Shown: piece by piece, positions 27,663 to 37,100 of the stretch | How the letters are laid out: every line of letters starts with the position of its first letter | Numbering within the stretch: the first letter of the stretch is position 1 | Source of the DNA: Pseudomonas sp. NFACC02 | GTDB lineage: Bacteria > Pseudomonadota > Gammaproteobacteria > Pseudomonadales > Pseudomonadaceae | Assembly: GCF_900110765.1 (NCBI RefSeq) | Contig: NZ_FOEO01000023.1 | Location: 1 to 64,000, forward strand | Length of the DNA: 64,000 nucleotides | Direction: 5' to 3' | The notes under the pieces: model-generated | What the model saw: only the letters and a program-made list of their open reading frames with translations | Told to the model about the DNA's origin: nothing | The model's database searches: none | Program-made: the position numbers and the translations under genes

Positions 27663-28121
27663 ATGTCAATCAACTGGATTTGCAAACACCATACCGCCCT
27701 GAGCAAAGAGCAGCTGTACGCGATCTTGAAGCTGCGCGCGCAGGTGTTCGTGGTGGAACAGAAATGCTGGTATCAGGACGTCGACGGCCAGGATTTACTG
27801 GGCGACACCCGGCATTTGATGGCGTGGCTAAACGAAGAACTGGTGGCGTATCTGCGCCTGCTGGACCCGATCCAGCAGAACGGTGACGTGACCATCGGCC
27901 GCGTGGTGACTGCTCCGTCAATGCGCAACAAGGGCATGGGCCATGAATTGATGGTACAGGCGCTGGAGCATGCCGAGCGCAACTGGCCGGATCAACCGAT
28001 TTATCTGTCAGCGCAGGCGCATCTCCAGGGTTACTACAGCCGTTATGGTTTTAATCCGGTGGGCGAGGTGTATGTCGAAGACGGCATCCCGCACATCGGC
28101 ATGCGCCGGGATCTGGATTGA
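27663..28121 (+). CDS. elaA: ElaA-like GNAT N-acetyltransferase
   Basis: The 152-aa product resembles E. coli ElaA, a Gcn5-related acetyltransferase of unknown substrate. The conserved N-terminal LRAQVFVVEQKC, the acetyl-CoA loop region RVVTAPSMRNKGMGHELM, and the C-terminal YYSRYGFNPVGEVYVEDGIPH fit the family. It stands alone, with a degenerate REP pair downstream. Confidence 0.87.
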   Translation: MSINWICKHHTALSKEQLYAILKLRAQVFVVEQKCWYQDVDGQDLLGDTRHLMAWLNEELVAYLRLLDPIQQNGDVTIGRVVTAPSMRNKGMGHELMVQALEHAERNWPDQPIYLSAQAHLQGYYSRYGFNPVGEVYVEDGIPHIGMRRDLD

Positions 28122-28125
28122 GTCC

Positions 28126-28255
28126 CGGACATCTGAAGTCCTCGTAGGAGACGTCGGAGGTCACGAAGGCAGCGAATGCGGTGTGTGATTCACCGTAGCG
28201 GTGTCAGACGTATTGCCGTCCTCGAAACGTCGCCCGCAGCACGCCAGCGCCTACA
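28126..28255. repeat. Degenerate REP pair
   Basis: GTAGGAGACGTCGGAGGTCA at the left and a diverged TCGCCCGCAG...CGCCTACAG at the right resemble a decayed REP doublet between elaA and the convergent winged-helix gene. Confidence 0.45.
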
Positions 28256-28280
28256 GATGCCAGATCCCCGTCGTACTGGC

Positions 28281-28577
28281 TCAGGGATATCCCAGCACCG
28301 ACTTGACCTGCTCAAGGTTGCGCACAATCCATTGCCTGTCGATCGCGCCCCAATCGCGAATCCGGTAGCTGCCTGCGTGGTTACGCCCGCCGTCCAGTTG
28401 CTCGAACTCACAGACGATATCCAGATCGGCCAACGCCACGAGGGTGTCCTGTGCAGTGCGACGCGGCATGCCGGTAACGTCGGTCAACGCGGGTACGCTG
28501 CTGGCGATTCCACTGTCGATCAGGTACGCCACGTACAGGCGACGGTAAAAGCTGCTTTTGGTCTTGCTGACGTCCAT
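28281..28577 (-). CDS. Small winged helix-turn-helix protein
   Basis: The 98-aa protein is nearly all one winged-helix domain: the segment LYVAYLIDSGIASSVPALT followed by recognition-helix-like TGMPRRTAQDTLVALADL, then a wing containing a Gly-Gly-Arg-Asn. It resembles the HTH_43 type common in gamma-proteobacteria. It lies 31 bp after the metallopeptidase gene on the same strand and is probably co-transcribed with it. Target unknown. Confidence 0.72.
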   Translation of the reverse strand: MDVSKTKSSFYRRLYVAYLIDSGIASSVPALTDVTGMPRRTAQDTLVALADLDIVCEFEQLDGGRNHAGSYRIRDWGAIDRQWIVRNLEQVKSVLGYP

Positions 28578-28608
28578 CGTCAGGTCCTTGTCGAAGAAAA
28601 GGTGGTGG

Positions 28609-29121
28609 CTAGCCCTGTTGCATGTCCCGCCACGTCAGGTAGATGCGCAGGTCGAATTCCAACTGGTGGTAACCCGGCTGCATGTGTTCGCACAGCTTGT
28701 AGAACGCCTTGTTGTGCTCGGTCTCCTTGAAGTGCGCGAGCTCATGAACCACGATCATTTTGAGGAACTCGGGGGCTGCCTCCTTGAACAATGACGCGAC
28801 GCGGATTTCCTTCTTCGCCTTGAGCTTGCCACCCTGCACACGCGACACCGTGGTGTGCAGGCCCAATGCGCGATGCGTCAGGTCCAGGCGGTTGTCGAAG
28901 AGCACCTTGTCGATCCCCGGCGCGTTGCGCAGGTATTCCTGCTTGAGCGAGAGCGCATACGCGTACAGCGCCTTGTCGCTCTGCACGTCATGACGCCCCG
29001 GGTAGCGTTGCTCCAGATAGGCGCCGAGTTTGTCCTGAGCAATCAGTTGCCGGACCTGATCCTGCAATGAGGCCGGATAGGCCTGCAGGTATTTGAGCGG
29101 CGTTGTCGCAGTAACGGTCAT
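28609..29121 (-). CDS. YgjP-like zinc metallopeptidase (M48/DUF45 type)
   Basis: The 170-aa product carries VVHELAHFKETEHNKAFYKL, the HExxH plus downstream H pattern of the YgjP-like metallopeptidases. The C-terminal segment MQPGYHQLEFDLRIYLTWRD is also typical of this Pseudomonas group. No signal peptide is seen, so it is presumably cytoplasmic. The start at 29121 has a weak ribosome-binding site. It is probably the first gene of a two-gene unit with the winged-helix protein. Confidence 0.8.
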   Translation of the reverse strand: MTVTATTPLKYLQAYPASLQDQVRQLIAQDKLGAYLEQRYPGRHDVQSDKALYAYALSLKQEYLRNAPGIDKVLFDNRLDLTHRALGLHTTVSRVQGGKLKAKKEIRVASLFKEAAPEFLKMIVVHELAHFKETEHNKAFYKLCEHMQPGYHQLEFDLRIYLTWRDMQQG

Positions 29122-29160
29122 GTTCAGATCGAAGGAGTGAAAGGGCGCCAGTCTACCGCG

Positions 29161-31314
29161 TCAGTGCTTTTCAAGCAGCGGGTGCGTCGTTGGCAGAATG
29201 ATCGGCTCGACAAAGCGCACGGCCTCGTCCGGCGTCATCGGATGCGCCAGCAGGAAACCCTGAATGATCTCGCAGCCATTGACCACCAGCCATTGATACT
29301 GCTCAAGGGTTTCCACGCCCTCGGCGATGACGTCGATGTTCAGCGTTCGGCACAGGTCCATGATCGTGCGCGCCACGGCAAGGTCACGCGGAGAGCTCAT
29401 CATGCCGCTGATGAAGTGGCGGTCGATCTTCAGCGTATCCAGGTCGAGGTTTCGCAGATGGGCCAGCGAGCTGTCACCGGCGCCGAAGTCATCCAGCGAA
29501 ACGCGTACGCCGATTTCGTGCAGACTTTGCAGTTGCTTGCGACTGTGCACCAGATTGTGGACCAGCGAAGGCTCAGTGATTTCAACCTCCAGCTGGCGCG
29601 GTTGCAAGCCGTGAATGCTCATGGCGCGCTGCAGTTCGGCGGCCAGATTGGGCATGCTGAATTGTGCCGGGCTGACACTCACACTCATCACCAGATCGGC
29701 CGGAAAGATCCCCTCCCACCGTTGCAGTTGCGCAGCGCCTTGCTCAAAGATCCAGCCGCCGAGCTTGTTGATCAGCCGGGTTTCCTCCAGCAGCGGAATG
29801 AACAGGCTGGAAGGCACATCGCCTGCGTCCGGATGATTCCATCGCAACAGCGCTTCGAAGCCGCGGGTTCGCCCCGTGACCACGTTGATCTGGGGCTGGT
29901 AAACGATGGAGAAGTCTTTGCCTTCGATCGCCGTGCGCACGCTCTCTTCGAGCATCAACCGGGAACGGGCCCGGCCATTCATGTACTGGTCATAGAAACG
30001 GTATTGATGACGGCCAGCGCGCTTGGCTTCATACATGGCGATGTCCGCCGCACGCAACAAGCCGTCCAGGTTAGTGCCGCAGTCCGGGTACACCGCGATC
30101 CCGACACTGGCCCCCAATGTCGCCTCGATACCATCGACATGGCGCCGTGCAGACACGCGATCAATCAGTTTTTCCGCGACTTTGGCGGCGTGCTCGGGAA
30201 AGTCGAGCCCGTCGATCACGACCACGAACTCGTCGCCGCCCATGCGCGCCAGCACGTCATAAGGACGCAGGGATTCCTTCAATTGCTCGGCCACCCAGAC
30301 CAGCACCTGATCACCGGCATCATGGCCCAGCGAGTCGTTCACGTGCTTGAAGCCGTCCAGATCGAGGTACAAGACCACCAGGTACTTACCGACATGCTCG
30401 TTGCGCACCAACATGCCTTCTACGGTCTGGTAGAAGCCGCGACGATTGAGCAGACCGGTCAGCGAATCGGTCACGGCCTGTTGTTCGAGCTGACTGTAGA
30501 GATCGCGCACCACCGACATGTCGAGCACGCTCAACACCATCGCTTTCTGTTCTTCCGGCAAAGGGGCACAGGACAATGCCACCGGCAACTGGCGCCCCTC
30601 GGGTGTGCGCATGACCGCATCGTGGACCCGGTAAGTGTCGGCGCGTCGGTAGTGATGATAGAACCCCGAGTCGGTCCATTCGGTCACGACCGGCTCCTGC
30701 AGATAGCAGCCCAGCCCGGTGCCTCGCAGCTCGCCATCGGTCATGCCCAGCAATCGGCAGATCGCCGGATTGGCAAAGCTGATGATGCCGTCCTCGTTGA
30801 CCACCAGAATGCCTTCCGCAACATTGGCCAGGACCGAGGCGTTGAACGCTCGCGCGGACTCCAGCTCGCGGCTGAGCTTCTGCAAGGCACGCCGGTTGTG
30901 CTGATGCTCCAGCAGGGCCTGGACCTTGGGCTTGAGGATGTTGGGATCGAACGGTTTGAACAGGTAGTCCACCGCGCCGCTGGCATAGCCTTTATGCACA
31001 GCGTCACGTGATTGTTCGTTGGCGGTCAGAAAGATGATCGGCGTCAGGCGGGTTCGCTGACTGCCACGCATCAGGCGAGCGACTTCAAAGCCGTCCATGT
31101 CGGGCATCTGCACATCGAGCAGAACGAGGTCGACGTCAACATCAAGAAGCAGACCCAACGCCTCCATGCCGGAACTGGCCGTGACGATTTCCCAGTCCTG
31201 CCGCTGCAGGACGGCACGCATCGTAACCAGATTTTCTGGGTAGTCGTCGACGACCAACAAGACTGACTTGCCATTGGATGGCTGGGACTGCGCGCATTCC
31301 ATGCTGCTACTCAT
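29161..31314 (-). CDS. Response regulator with receiver-PAS-GGDEF-EAL domains
   Basis: The 717-aa product has an N-terminal receiver domain (about 15-135; acidic pair D23/D24, phospho-acceptor D67 in VLLDVQMPDMDG, Lys of FKPFDP), a PAS domain (about 155-270), GGDEF (about 280-440) and EAL (about 455-705). The GGDEF is intact (359-363) with a product-inhibition I-site R350-x-x-D353 five residues upstream. The EAL motif begins at E487, and the ITEPSLV Glu, LDDFGAG Asps, LKIDRH Lys and AEGVE Glu remain. However, the metal-ligand Asn expected in V-N-V-S is Ser546 (SVSVSPAQF), which may weaken the phosphodiesterase. No cognate kinase is adjacent. Confidence 0.88.
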   Translation of the reverse strand: MSSSMECAQSQPSNGKSVLLVVDDYPENLVTMRAVLQRQDWEIVTASSGMEALGLLLDVDVDLVLLDVQMPDMDGFEVARLMRGSQRTRLTPIIFLTANEQSRDAVHKGYASGAVDYLFKPFDPNILKPKVQALLEHQHNRRALQKLSRELESARAFNASVLANVAEGILVVNEDGIISFANPAICRLLGMTDGELRGTGLGCYLQEPVVTEWTDSGFYHHYRRADTYRVHDAVMRTPEGRQLPVALSCAPLPEEQKAMVLSVLDMSVVRDLYSQLEQQAVTDSLTGLLNRRGFYQTVEGMLVRNEHVGKYLVVLYLDLDGFKHVNDSLGHDAGDQVLVWVAEQLKESLRPYDVLARMGGDEFVVVIDGLDFPEHAAKVAEKLIDRVSARRHVDGIEATLGASVGIAVYPDCGTNLDGLLRAADIAMYEAKRAGRHQYRFYDQYMNGRARSRLMLEESVRTAIEGKDFSIVYQPQINVVTGRTRGFEALLRWNHPDAGDVPSSLFIPLLEETRLINKLGGWIFEQGAAQLQRWEGIFPADLVMSVSVSPAQFSMPNLAAELQRAMSIHGLQPRQLEVEITEPSLVHNLVHSRKQLQSLHEIGVRVSLDDFGAGDSSLAHLRNLDLDTLKIDRHFISGMMSSPRDLAVARTIMDLCRTLNIDVIAEGVETLEQYQWLVVNGCEIIQGFLLAHPMTPDEAVRFVEPIILPTTHPLLEKH

Positions 31315-31620
31315 TCACTTCTACTGCCTTGTGAAGGGCTCCGCCCATGATCCGATTGGGGTTTACTCTAGACCTGAATGAAAAAAAAAGAAGCTGGGCC
31401 ACCGTTTTGCCATCCTAAATCAGGATCCAACCCGACTAACGGTCGCCGCCCCTGAGCCGTGCTCCCCCTCTGACGCGCAGCAAAAATCGCGGCACATTGC
31501 CCTCATCCGCTCGACGGATTCCCGTTAACAAACCGGGGCGTGAAACGTATAAGGAGTACCCCTCAAACCCTTGCGCCAGACACGTTTACTGGCAATGAGA
31601 CATATCGGACGAAAGACATA
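31315..31620. other. Divergent intergenic region before the alginate lyase gene
   Basis: 306 bp between the response regulator and the lyase, with an A-tract near 31380-31390. The open frame from GTG 31540 leads into the lyase, but its first 27 codons contain an AAGGAG-like sequence and show no family similarity, so I treat it as leader. No clear sigma-70 or AlgU-type promoter was found. Confidence 0.45.
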
Positions 31621-32292
31621 ATGATTGATTTGGGAACCTGGAATCTGAGCATTCCCGTGGGCTCGCCACCCGCCACCATCGAAACGAAACAACTGGTTCA
31701 GGGTTACGACGACAAATACTTCACCTCTGGCTCATCGAACATCACCTTCTGGGCGCCAGTGACCGGCGCGAAGACCGCCAACGCGATCTACCCCCGCACC
31801 GAGTTGCGCGAAACCTGGTCCAACGGCACGCTCCATAACTGGACCTATACCGATGCCGACAACTTTCTGAACGCCAAACTCAAGGTCATTCAGGTGCCGT
31901 CCTCCGGGCGGGTGGTGATCGGTCAGATCCATGTGTACGAAAGCACTCAGCCGCTGTTGAAACTCGAATATCAGTACCAGGATGCTACCAAGGACGGGGT
32001 CATCGTCGCCAAGGTGCGATTCCATCCCGACGACAAGAAGCCGCGCATCTTCACCATCGCTGAAGGCATCTCTCTCAACGAAACCTTCAATTACGTCATC
32101 CATCTCAACAAGGCCGGACTGCTCACCGTGAAGGCGCGCGACAGGATCTGGGGCGACCGCATCAGTGCCACCTGGAGCAAGCAGCAGCTGTACTTCAAGG
32201 CCGGGGTCTATACCCAGGACCACACCGGGTACACCAGCGAAGGCGGCAAGGTGATGTTCTTCAATCTGGATATCGACCACAACAAATCCTGA
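31621..32292 (+). CDS. Polysaccharide lyase family 7 (alginate lyase-like)
   Basis: The 223-aa product matches PL7 alginate lyases: the RTELRE strand (catalytic Arg), the VVIGQIHVYE strand (Gln-Ile-His) and the YFKAGVYTQDHTG strand (catalytic Tyr). It starts IDLGTWNLSIPVG, similar to P. aeruginosa PA1167-type lyases of the same length. No signal peptide is evident at either possible start (31540 GTG or 31621 ATG), so its export route is unclear. I chose 31621 because it gives the family N-terminus. It probably cleaves alginate or a related uronate polymer. Confidence 0.87.
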   Translation: MIDLGTWNLSIPVGSPPATIETKQLVQGYDDKYFTSGSSNITFWAPVTGAKTANAIYPRTELRETWSNGTLHNWTYTDADNFLNAKLKVIQVPSSGRVVIGQIHVYESTQPLLKLEYQYQDATKDGVIVAKVRFHPDDKKPRIFTIAEGISLNETFNYVIHLNKAGLLTVKARDRIWGDRISATWSKQQLYFKAGVYTQDHTGYTSEGGKVMFFNLDIDHNKS

Positions 32293-32312
32293 CCCGACGC
32301 CTTCCCACACGC

Positions 32313-32347
32313 AAAAAGCCCGCGCTTCCAGAAACGCGGGCTTTTTT
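32313..32347. terminator. Bidirectional Rho-independent terminator
   Basis: AGCCCGCG (32317-32324) pairs with CGCGGGCT (32335-32342), flanked by A5 on the left and T6 on the right. It can end both the alginate lyase gene (plus) and putP (minus). Confidence 0.9.
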
Positions 32348-32359
32348 AAGGCCGACGAT

Positions 32360-33844
32360 TTACGCCGCGCGGTACTCTTTCTCCGCTGCGTCGAATCGCG
32401 CCTGCATGCCGGCCGTAGGGCCTTTCCCCAGCAGGCTGAACAGGACGATGGCAATGCTGGCGAAAATGAAGCCCGGAATGATTTCGTACAGCCCCAGCAG
32501 TTCGAAATGCTTCCAGAGCACGACCGTGAGGGCGCCGACGACAATGCCGGCCAATGCGCCGTTGCGGGTCATGCCTTTCCAGATCACCGAGATGAGCACC
32601 ACGGGACCGAACGCAGCACCAAAGCCTGCCCATGCGTAGCTGACCAGCCCCAGCACGCGGTTCTCAGGGTTGGCAGCGAGGGCGATGGCGATCAATGCCA
32701 CCAGCAACACCATCGCACGACCGACCCACACCAGTTCGCGCTGCGAAGCATGCTTGCGCAGGAAAGCTTTGTAGAAGTCTTCGGTCAGCGCGCTCGAGCA
32801 CACCAGCAACTGACAGCTCAACGTGCTCATGACCGCCGCCAGAATCGCCGAGAGCAGCACGCCGGCGATCCATGGATTGAACAAGAGCTTGGCGAGTTCG
32901 ATGAACACACGCTCATGGTTATCGGTCACGGGACCGGCCACATCAGGGTGCGCCGAGAAGTAGGCGATGCCGAAGAAGCCCACGGCGACCGTTCCGCCCA
33001 GGCACAGGATCATCCATGTCATGGAAATACGGCGAGCCTTGGCGATCGACTTGACCGAATCTGCGGCCATGAAACGCGCCAGGATATGCGGTTGGCCAAA
33101 GTAACCCAGCCCCCAGCCCATCAAGGAAATCACTCCGATGAAGGTGGTGTTCTTGAGCATGTCGAAGCTGGTCGGATCTTTCGCCTCGATGGCCAGGAAC
33201 GTGGTGTCGACGCCGCCGGTGGCCAGCAGCACGATGATGGGCGTGAGGATCAGGGCAAAGATCATCAGCGTGGCCTGCACCGTATCGGTCCAGCTCACGG
33301 CGAGGAAGCCGCCGATGAAGGTGTAGGCGATGGTGGCGGCAGCGCCAGCCCATAGCGCCGTTTCGTAGGACATGCCGAAGGTGCTTTCGAAAAGACGCGC
33401 ACCGGCAACGATGCCCGAAGCGCAATAGATCGTGAAGAACACCAGAATCACAATGGCCGAAATCACCCGCAGCAGGCCGCTGGTGTCTTCGAATCGACTG
33501 GCGAAGTAATCCGGCAGGGTCAATGCATCGCCGTTGTGTTCGGTCTGGACGCGCAAGCGACCGGCGACGAACAGCCAGTTCAGATAGGCGCCGACGATCA
33601 GCCCGATGGCGATCCAGCTTTCCGACAGGCCCGACATGTAAATAGCGCCGGGCAGGCCCATGAGCAACCAGCCACTCATGTCGGAAGCGCCCGCTGACAA
33701 CGCCGTCACGACGCTGCCCAGGCTCCGTCCGCCAAGAATGTAATCCGACAGGTTGTTGGTGGAGCGATAGGCCATGAGGCCGATCAGGACCATGGCCGCG
33801 ATGTAGATCACAAACGTGATCAAGGTTGGATTGCTGACGCTCAT
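32360..33844 (-). CDS. putP: Sodium/proline symporter PutP
   Basis: The 494-aa member of the SSS family has about 13 membrane segments. Conserved pieces include the N-terminal ALSAGASDMSGWLLMGLPGA, the sodium/substrate region ISDYF-type DYFASRFED and the RISMTWM loop. It imports proline for PutA, from which it is divergently transcribed across a 353-bp region with PutA operators. The start is the ATG at 33844. Confidence 0.95.
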   Translation of the reverse strand: MSVSNPTLITFVIYIAAMVLIGLMAYRSTNNLSDYILGGRSLGSVVTALSAGASDMSGWLLMGLPGAIYMSGLSESWIAIGLIVGAYLNWLFVAGRLRVQTEHNGDALTLPDYFASRFEDTSGLLRVISAIVILVFFTIYCASGIVAGARLFESTFGMSYETALWAGAAATIAYTFIGGFLAVSWTDTVQATLMIFALILTPIIVLLATGGVDTTFLAIEAKDPTSFDMLKNTTFIGVISLMGWGLGYFGQPHILARFMAADSVKSIAKARRISMTWMILCLGGTVAVGFFGIAYFSAHPDVAGPVTDNHERVFIELAKLLFNPWIAGVLLSAILAAVMSTLSCQLLVCSSALTEDFYKAFLRKHASQRELVWVGRAMVLLVALIAIALAANPENRVLGLVSYAWAGFGAAFGPVVLISVIWKGMTRNGALAGIVVGALTVVLWKHFELLGLYEIIPGFIFASIAIVLFSLLGKGPTAGMQARFDAAEKEYRAA

Positions 33845-34197
33845 TTTTGTGTCCGTGCGTTGTTTTTATGGCAGGAGCAACGGGTTGCACCAGGGGCGGG
33901 CATGCTAGTCAACATCGCAACCGGGGCGCAACCCGAAGATGAGAATTGATGTCGACTTTTGCACATGAAATCCAGTAACCGGTTTTTTCATGCCCGTTTT
34001 TCGCGCACCGCAATGCGCCGCACAACCCGCAAGCACCAAGGCCGTGCGCTAGTTTTCGCCCCCTTTCTGCGTCGGCGAAGATCACTTTGGAAATATCTGG
34101 AAAAAACAGGTTGCACCCGGTTGCACCCTTACTTTCGCACAGCTACTCTTGCCGACAGCTATAGCCACACACATCGTGGCTCTCAAGAGGACAAGAC
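33845..34197. promoter_or_regulatory. putP-putA divergent control region with PutA operators
   Basis: GGTTGCACC occurs at 33883-33891 near putP, and as a tight direct pair at 34109-34117 and 34119-34127 near putA, spaced 10 bp (one helical turn). The core GTTGCA is the known PutA operator. Further partial copies (CGCAACCC near 33930) are present. When proline is scarce, PutA bound here should repress both genes; membrane association of reduced PutA relieves it. Confidence 0.78.
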
Positions 34198-37100
34198 ATG
34201 GCGACCACCACCCTGGGTGTCAAACTCGACGACCCGACCCGCGAGCGATTGAAAGCGGCTGCGCAGTCCATTGACCGGACCCCGCACTGGCTCATCAAGC
34301 AGGCGATTTTCAATTACCTGGAAAAACTCGAGGGTGGTGCAACGCTGAGCGAACTCAACGGTCAAGGCAGCAAGGACGCCGACGACCAGGGTGAGCTGCC
34401 TGTGGATAACGCCCATCAGGCGTTTCTCGAATTTGCGGAAAGCATCCTGCCGCAATCCGTATTGCGCGCAGCCATCACGTCGGCCTATCGCCGCCCCGAG
34501 CCAGAAGTCGTGCCGATGTTGCTGGAACAGGCACGCCTGCCAGCCCCGATGGCAGACGCTACGCATAAGCTGGCGGCCTCGATAGCCGAAAAGCTGCGCA
34601 ACCAGAAGAGCGCGGGTGGCCGTGCCGGTGTCGTGCAGGGCTTGCTGCAAGAGTTCTCGTTGTCGTCGCAGGAAGGTGTGGCCCTGATGTGTCTGGCCGA
34701 AGCGCTGTTGCGCATCCCGGACAAAGGCACTCGCGATGCACTGATCCGCGACAAGATCAGCACGGGTAACTGGCAGCCGCACCTGGGCAACAGTCCGTCG
34801 TTGTTCGTCAACGCCGCCACATGGGGTCTGCTGCTGACCGGCAAGCTGGTCAGCACCCACAATGAAGCCGGCCTGACGTCAACGCTGAGCCGGATCATCG
34901 GCAAGTCCGGCGAGCCGATGATCCGCAAAGGCGTCGACATGGCCATGCGCCTGATGGGCGAGCAGTTCGTGACCGGCGAAACCATCGGTGAAGCGCTGGC
35001 CAATGCCAGCAGGTTCGAAGCGAAAGGCTTCCGTTACTCCTACGACATGCTCGGCGAGGCGGCGCTGACCGAACACGACGCGCAGAAGTACCTGGCCTCG
35101 TACGAGCAGGCGATCCACTCCATTGGCAAGGCGTCGCACGGTCGAGGCATTTACGAAGGTCCCGGGATCTCCATCAAGCTGTCGGCACTGCACCCGCGCT
35201 ACAGCCGTGCGCAGTACGAGCGTGTGATGGAAGAGCTGTACCCGCGCCTGCTGTCGCTGACCCTGCTCGCCAAGCAATACGACATCGGCCTGAACATCGA
35301 CGCCGAAGAAGCCGACCGCCTGGAGCTGTCGCTGGACCTGCTTGAACGCCTCTGCTTCGAACCCCAACTGACCGGCTGGAACGGTATCGGTTTCGTGATT
35401 CAGGCTTACCAGAAACGCTGCCCGTACGTGATCGACTACGTGATCGATCTGGCCCGCCGCAGCCGCCACCGTCTGATGATCCGTCTGGTGAAAGGCGCGT
35501 ACTGGGACAGTGAAATCAAGCGCGCCCAGGTCGAAGGTCTGGAAGGCTATCCGGTCTATACCCGCAAGGTGTACACCGATGTTTCCTACATTGCCTGCGC
35601 GCGCAAGCTGCTGTCGGTGCCGGAAGTCATCTACCCGCAGTTCGCGACTCACAACGCCCACACCCTCTCGGCGATCTACCACATTGCCGGTCAGAACTAC
35701 TACCCCGGCCAGTACGAGTTCCAGTGCCTGCACGGAATGGGCGAACCGCTCTACGAGCAGGTGGTCGGCAAGGTCGCCGACGGCAAGCTGAACCGGCCGT
35801 GCCGTGTTTACGCCCCGGTAGGGACTCACGAAACGCTGCTGGCTTATCTGGTTCGTCGCCTGCTGGAAAACGGCGCCAACACCTCATTCGTCAACCGGAT
35901 TGCCGACCAGGCGATCTCGATTCAGGAACTGGTCGCCGATCCCGTGGCGAGCATCGAACGCATGGCCACGCAGGAAGGCGGTTTTGGTCTGCCGCACCCA
36001 CGCATTCCGCTGCCACGCGAGCTGTATGGCCGCGAACGCGCCAACTCGGCCGGCATCGACATGGCCAACGAACATCGGCTGGCCTCGCTGTCCTCGGCAC
36101 TGCTCGCCACCGCGCACAATGACTGGAAAGCCGGCCCGATGCTGGGCAGTCCGGTCAGCGCTGGCGCCGAAGCGCCTGTCCTGAACCCGTCCGACCTGCG
36201 TGACGTGGTGGGCCATGTTCAGGAAGCCAGCGTGGAGGACGTCGACAACGCCTTGCTCAGCGCCCTCAGCGCAGGCCCTATCTGGCAAGCCACACCGCCC
36301 GCCGAACGCGCCGCTATCCTTGAGCGCGCCGCCGACCTGATGGAAGCCGACATCCAGCCGTTGATGGGCCTGCTGGCCCGCGAAGCTGGCAAGACCTACG
36401 CCAACGCCATCGCCGAAGTGCGCGAGGCGGTGGACTTCCTGCGTTACTACGCCGTTCAGGCACGCAACGATTTCAGCAACGACGCACACCGTCCGTTGGG
36501 CCCTGTGGTCTGCATCAGCCCATGGAACTTCCCGCTGGCAATTTTCACGGGGCAGGTCGCCGCAGCGCTGGCCGCCGGTAACCCCGTGCTGGCCAAGCCT
36601 GCCGAGCAAACGCCGCTGGTGGCCGCACAGGCCGTGCGCATCCTGCTCGAAGCCGGCATTCCGGAAGGTGTCGTGCAACTGCTGCCGGGCCGTGGTGAAA
36701 CCGTTGGCGCGCGGCTGGTGGGTGATGAGCGCGTCAAAGGTGTGATGTTCACAGGGTCCACCGAAGTCGCTCGTCTGTTGCAACGCAACATTGCCGGTCG
36801 CCTCGATGCGCAGGGCCGCCCGATTCCGCTGATTGCCGAAACCGGTGGCCAGAATGCAATGATCGTCGATTCGTCGGCGCTGACCGAACAAGTGGTCATC
36901 GACGTGGTGTCTTCGGCTTTCGACAGCGCCGGTCAGCGTTGCTCGGCGTTGCGCGTGCTCTGCTTGCAGGAGGACTCCGCCGATCGCGTCATCGAAATGC
37001 TCAAAGGTGCCATGGCCGAAAACCGCCTGGGCAACCCGGAACGCCTGTCGGTGGACATCGGGCCGGTCATCGACGCCGAAGCCAAGGCCGGCATCGAGAA

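Noticed and set aside
28176..28730. 184-aa plus-strand frame
   Set aside because: Overlaps, on the opposite strand, the winged-helix gene and part of the metallopeptidase gene, which have real family motifs.
29137..31011. 624-aa open frame on the plus strand
   Set aside because: It is antisense to the well-supported receiver-PAS-GGDEF-EAL gene, is rich in His/Gln/Arg/Asp, and has no domain. It is a shadow of high-GC codon bias.
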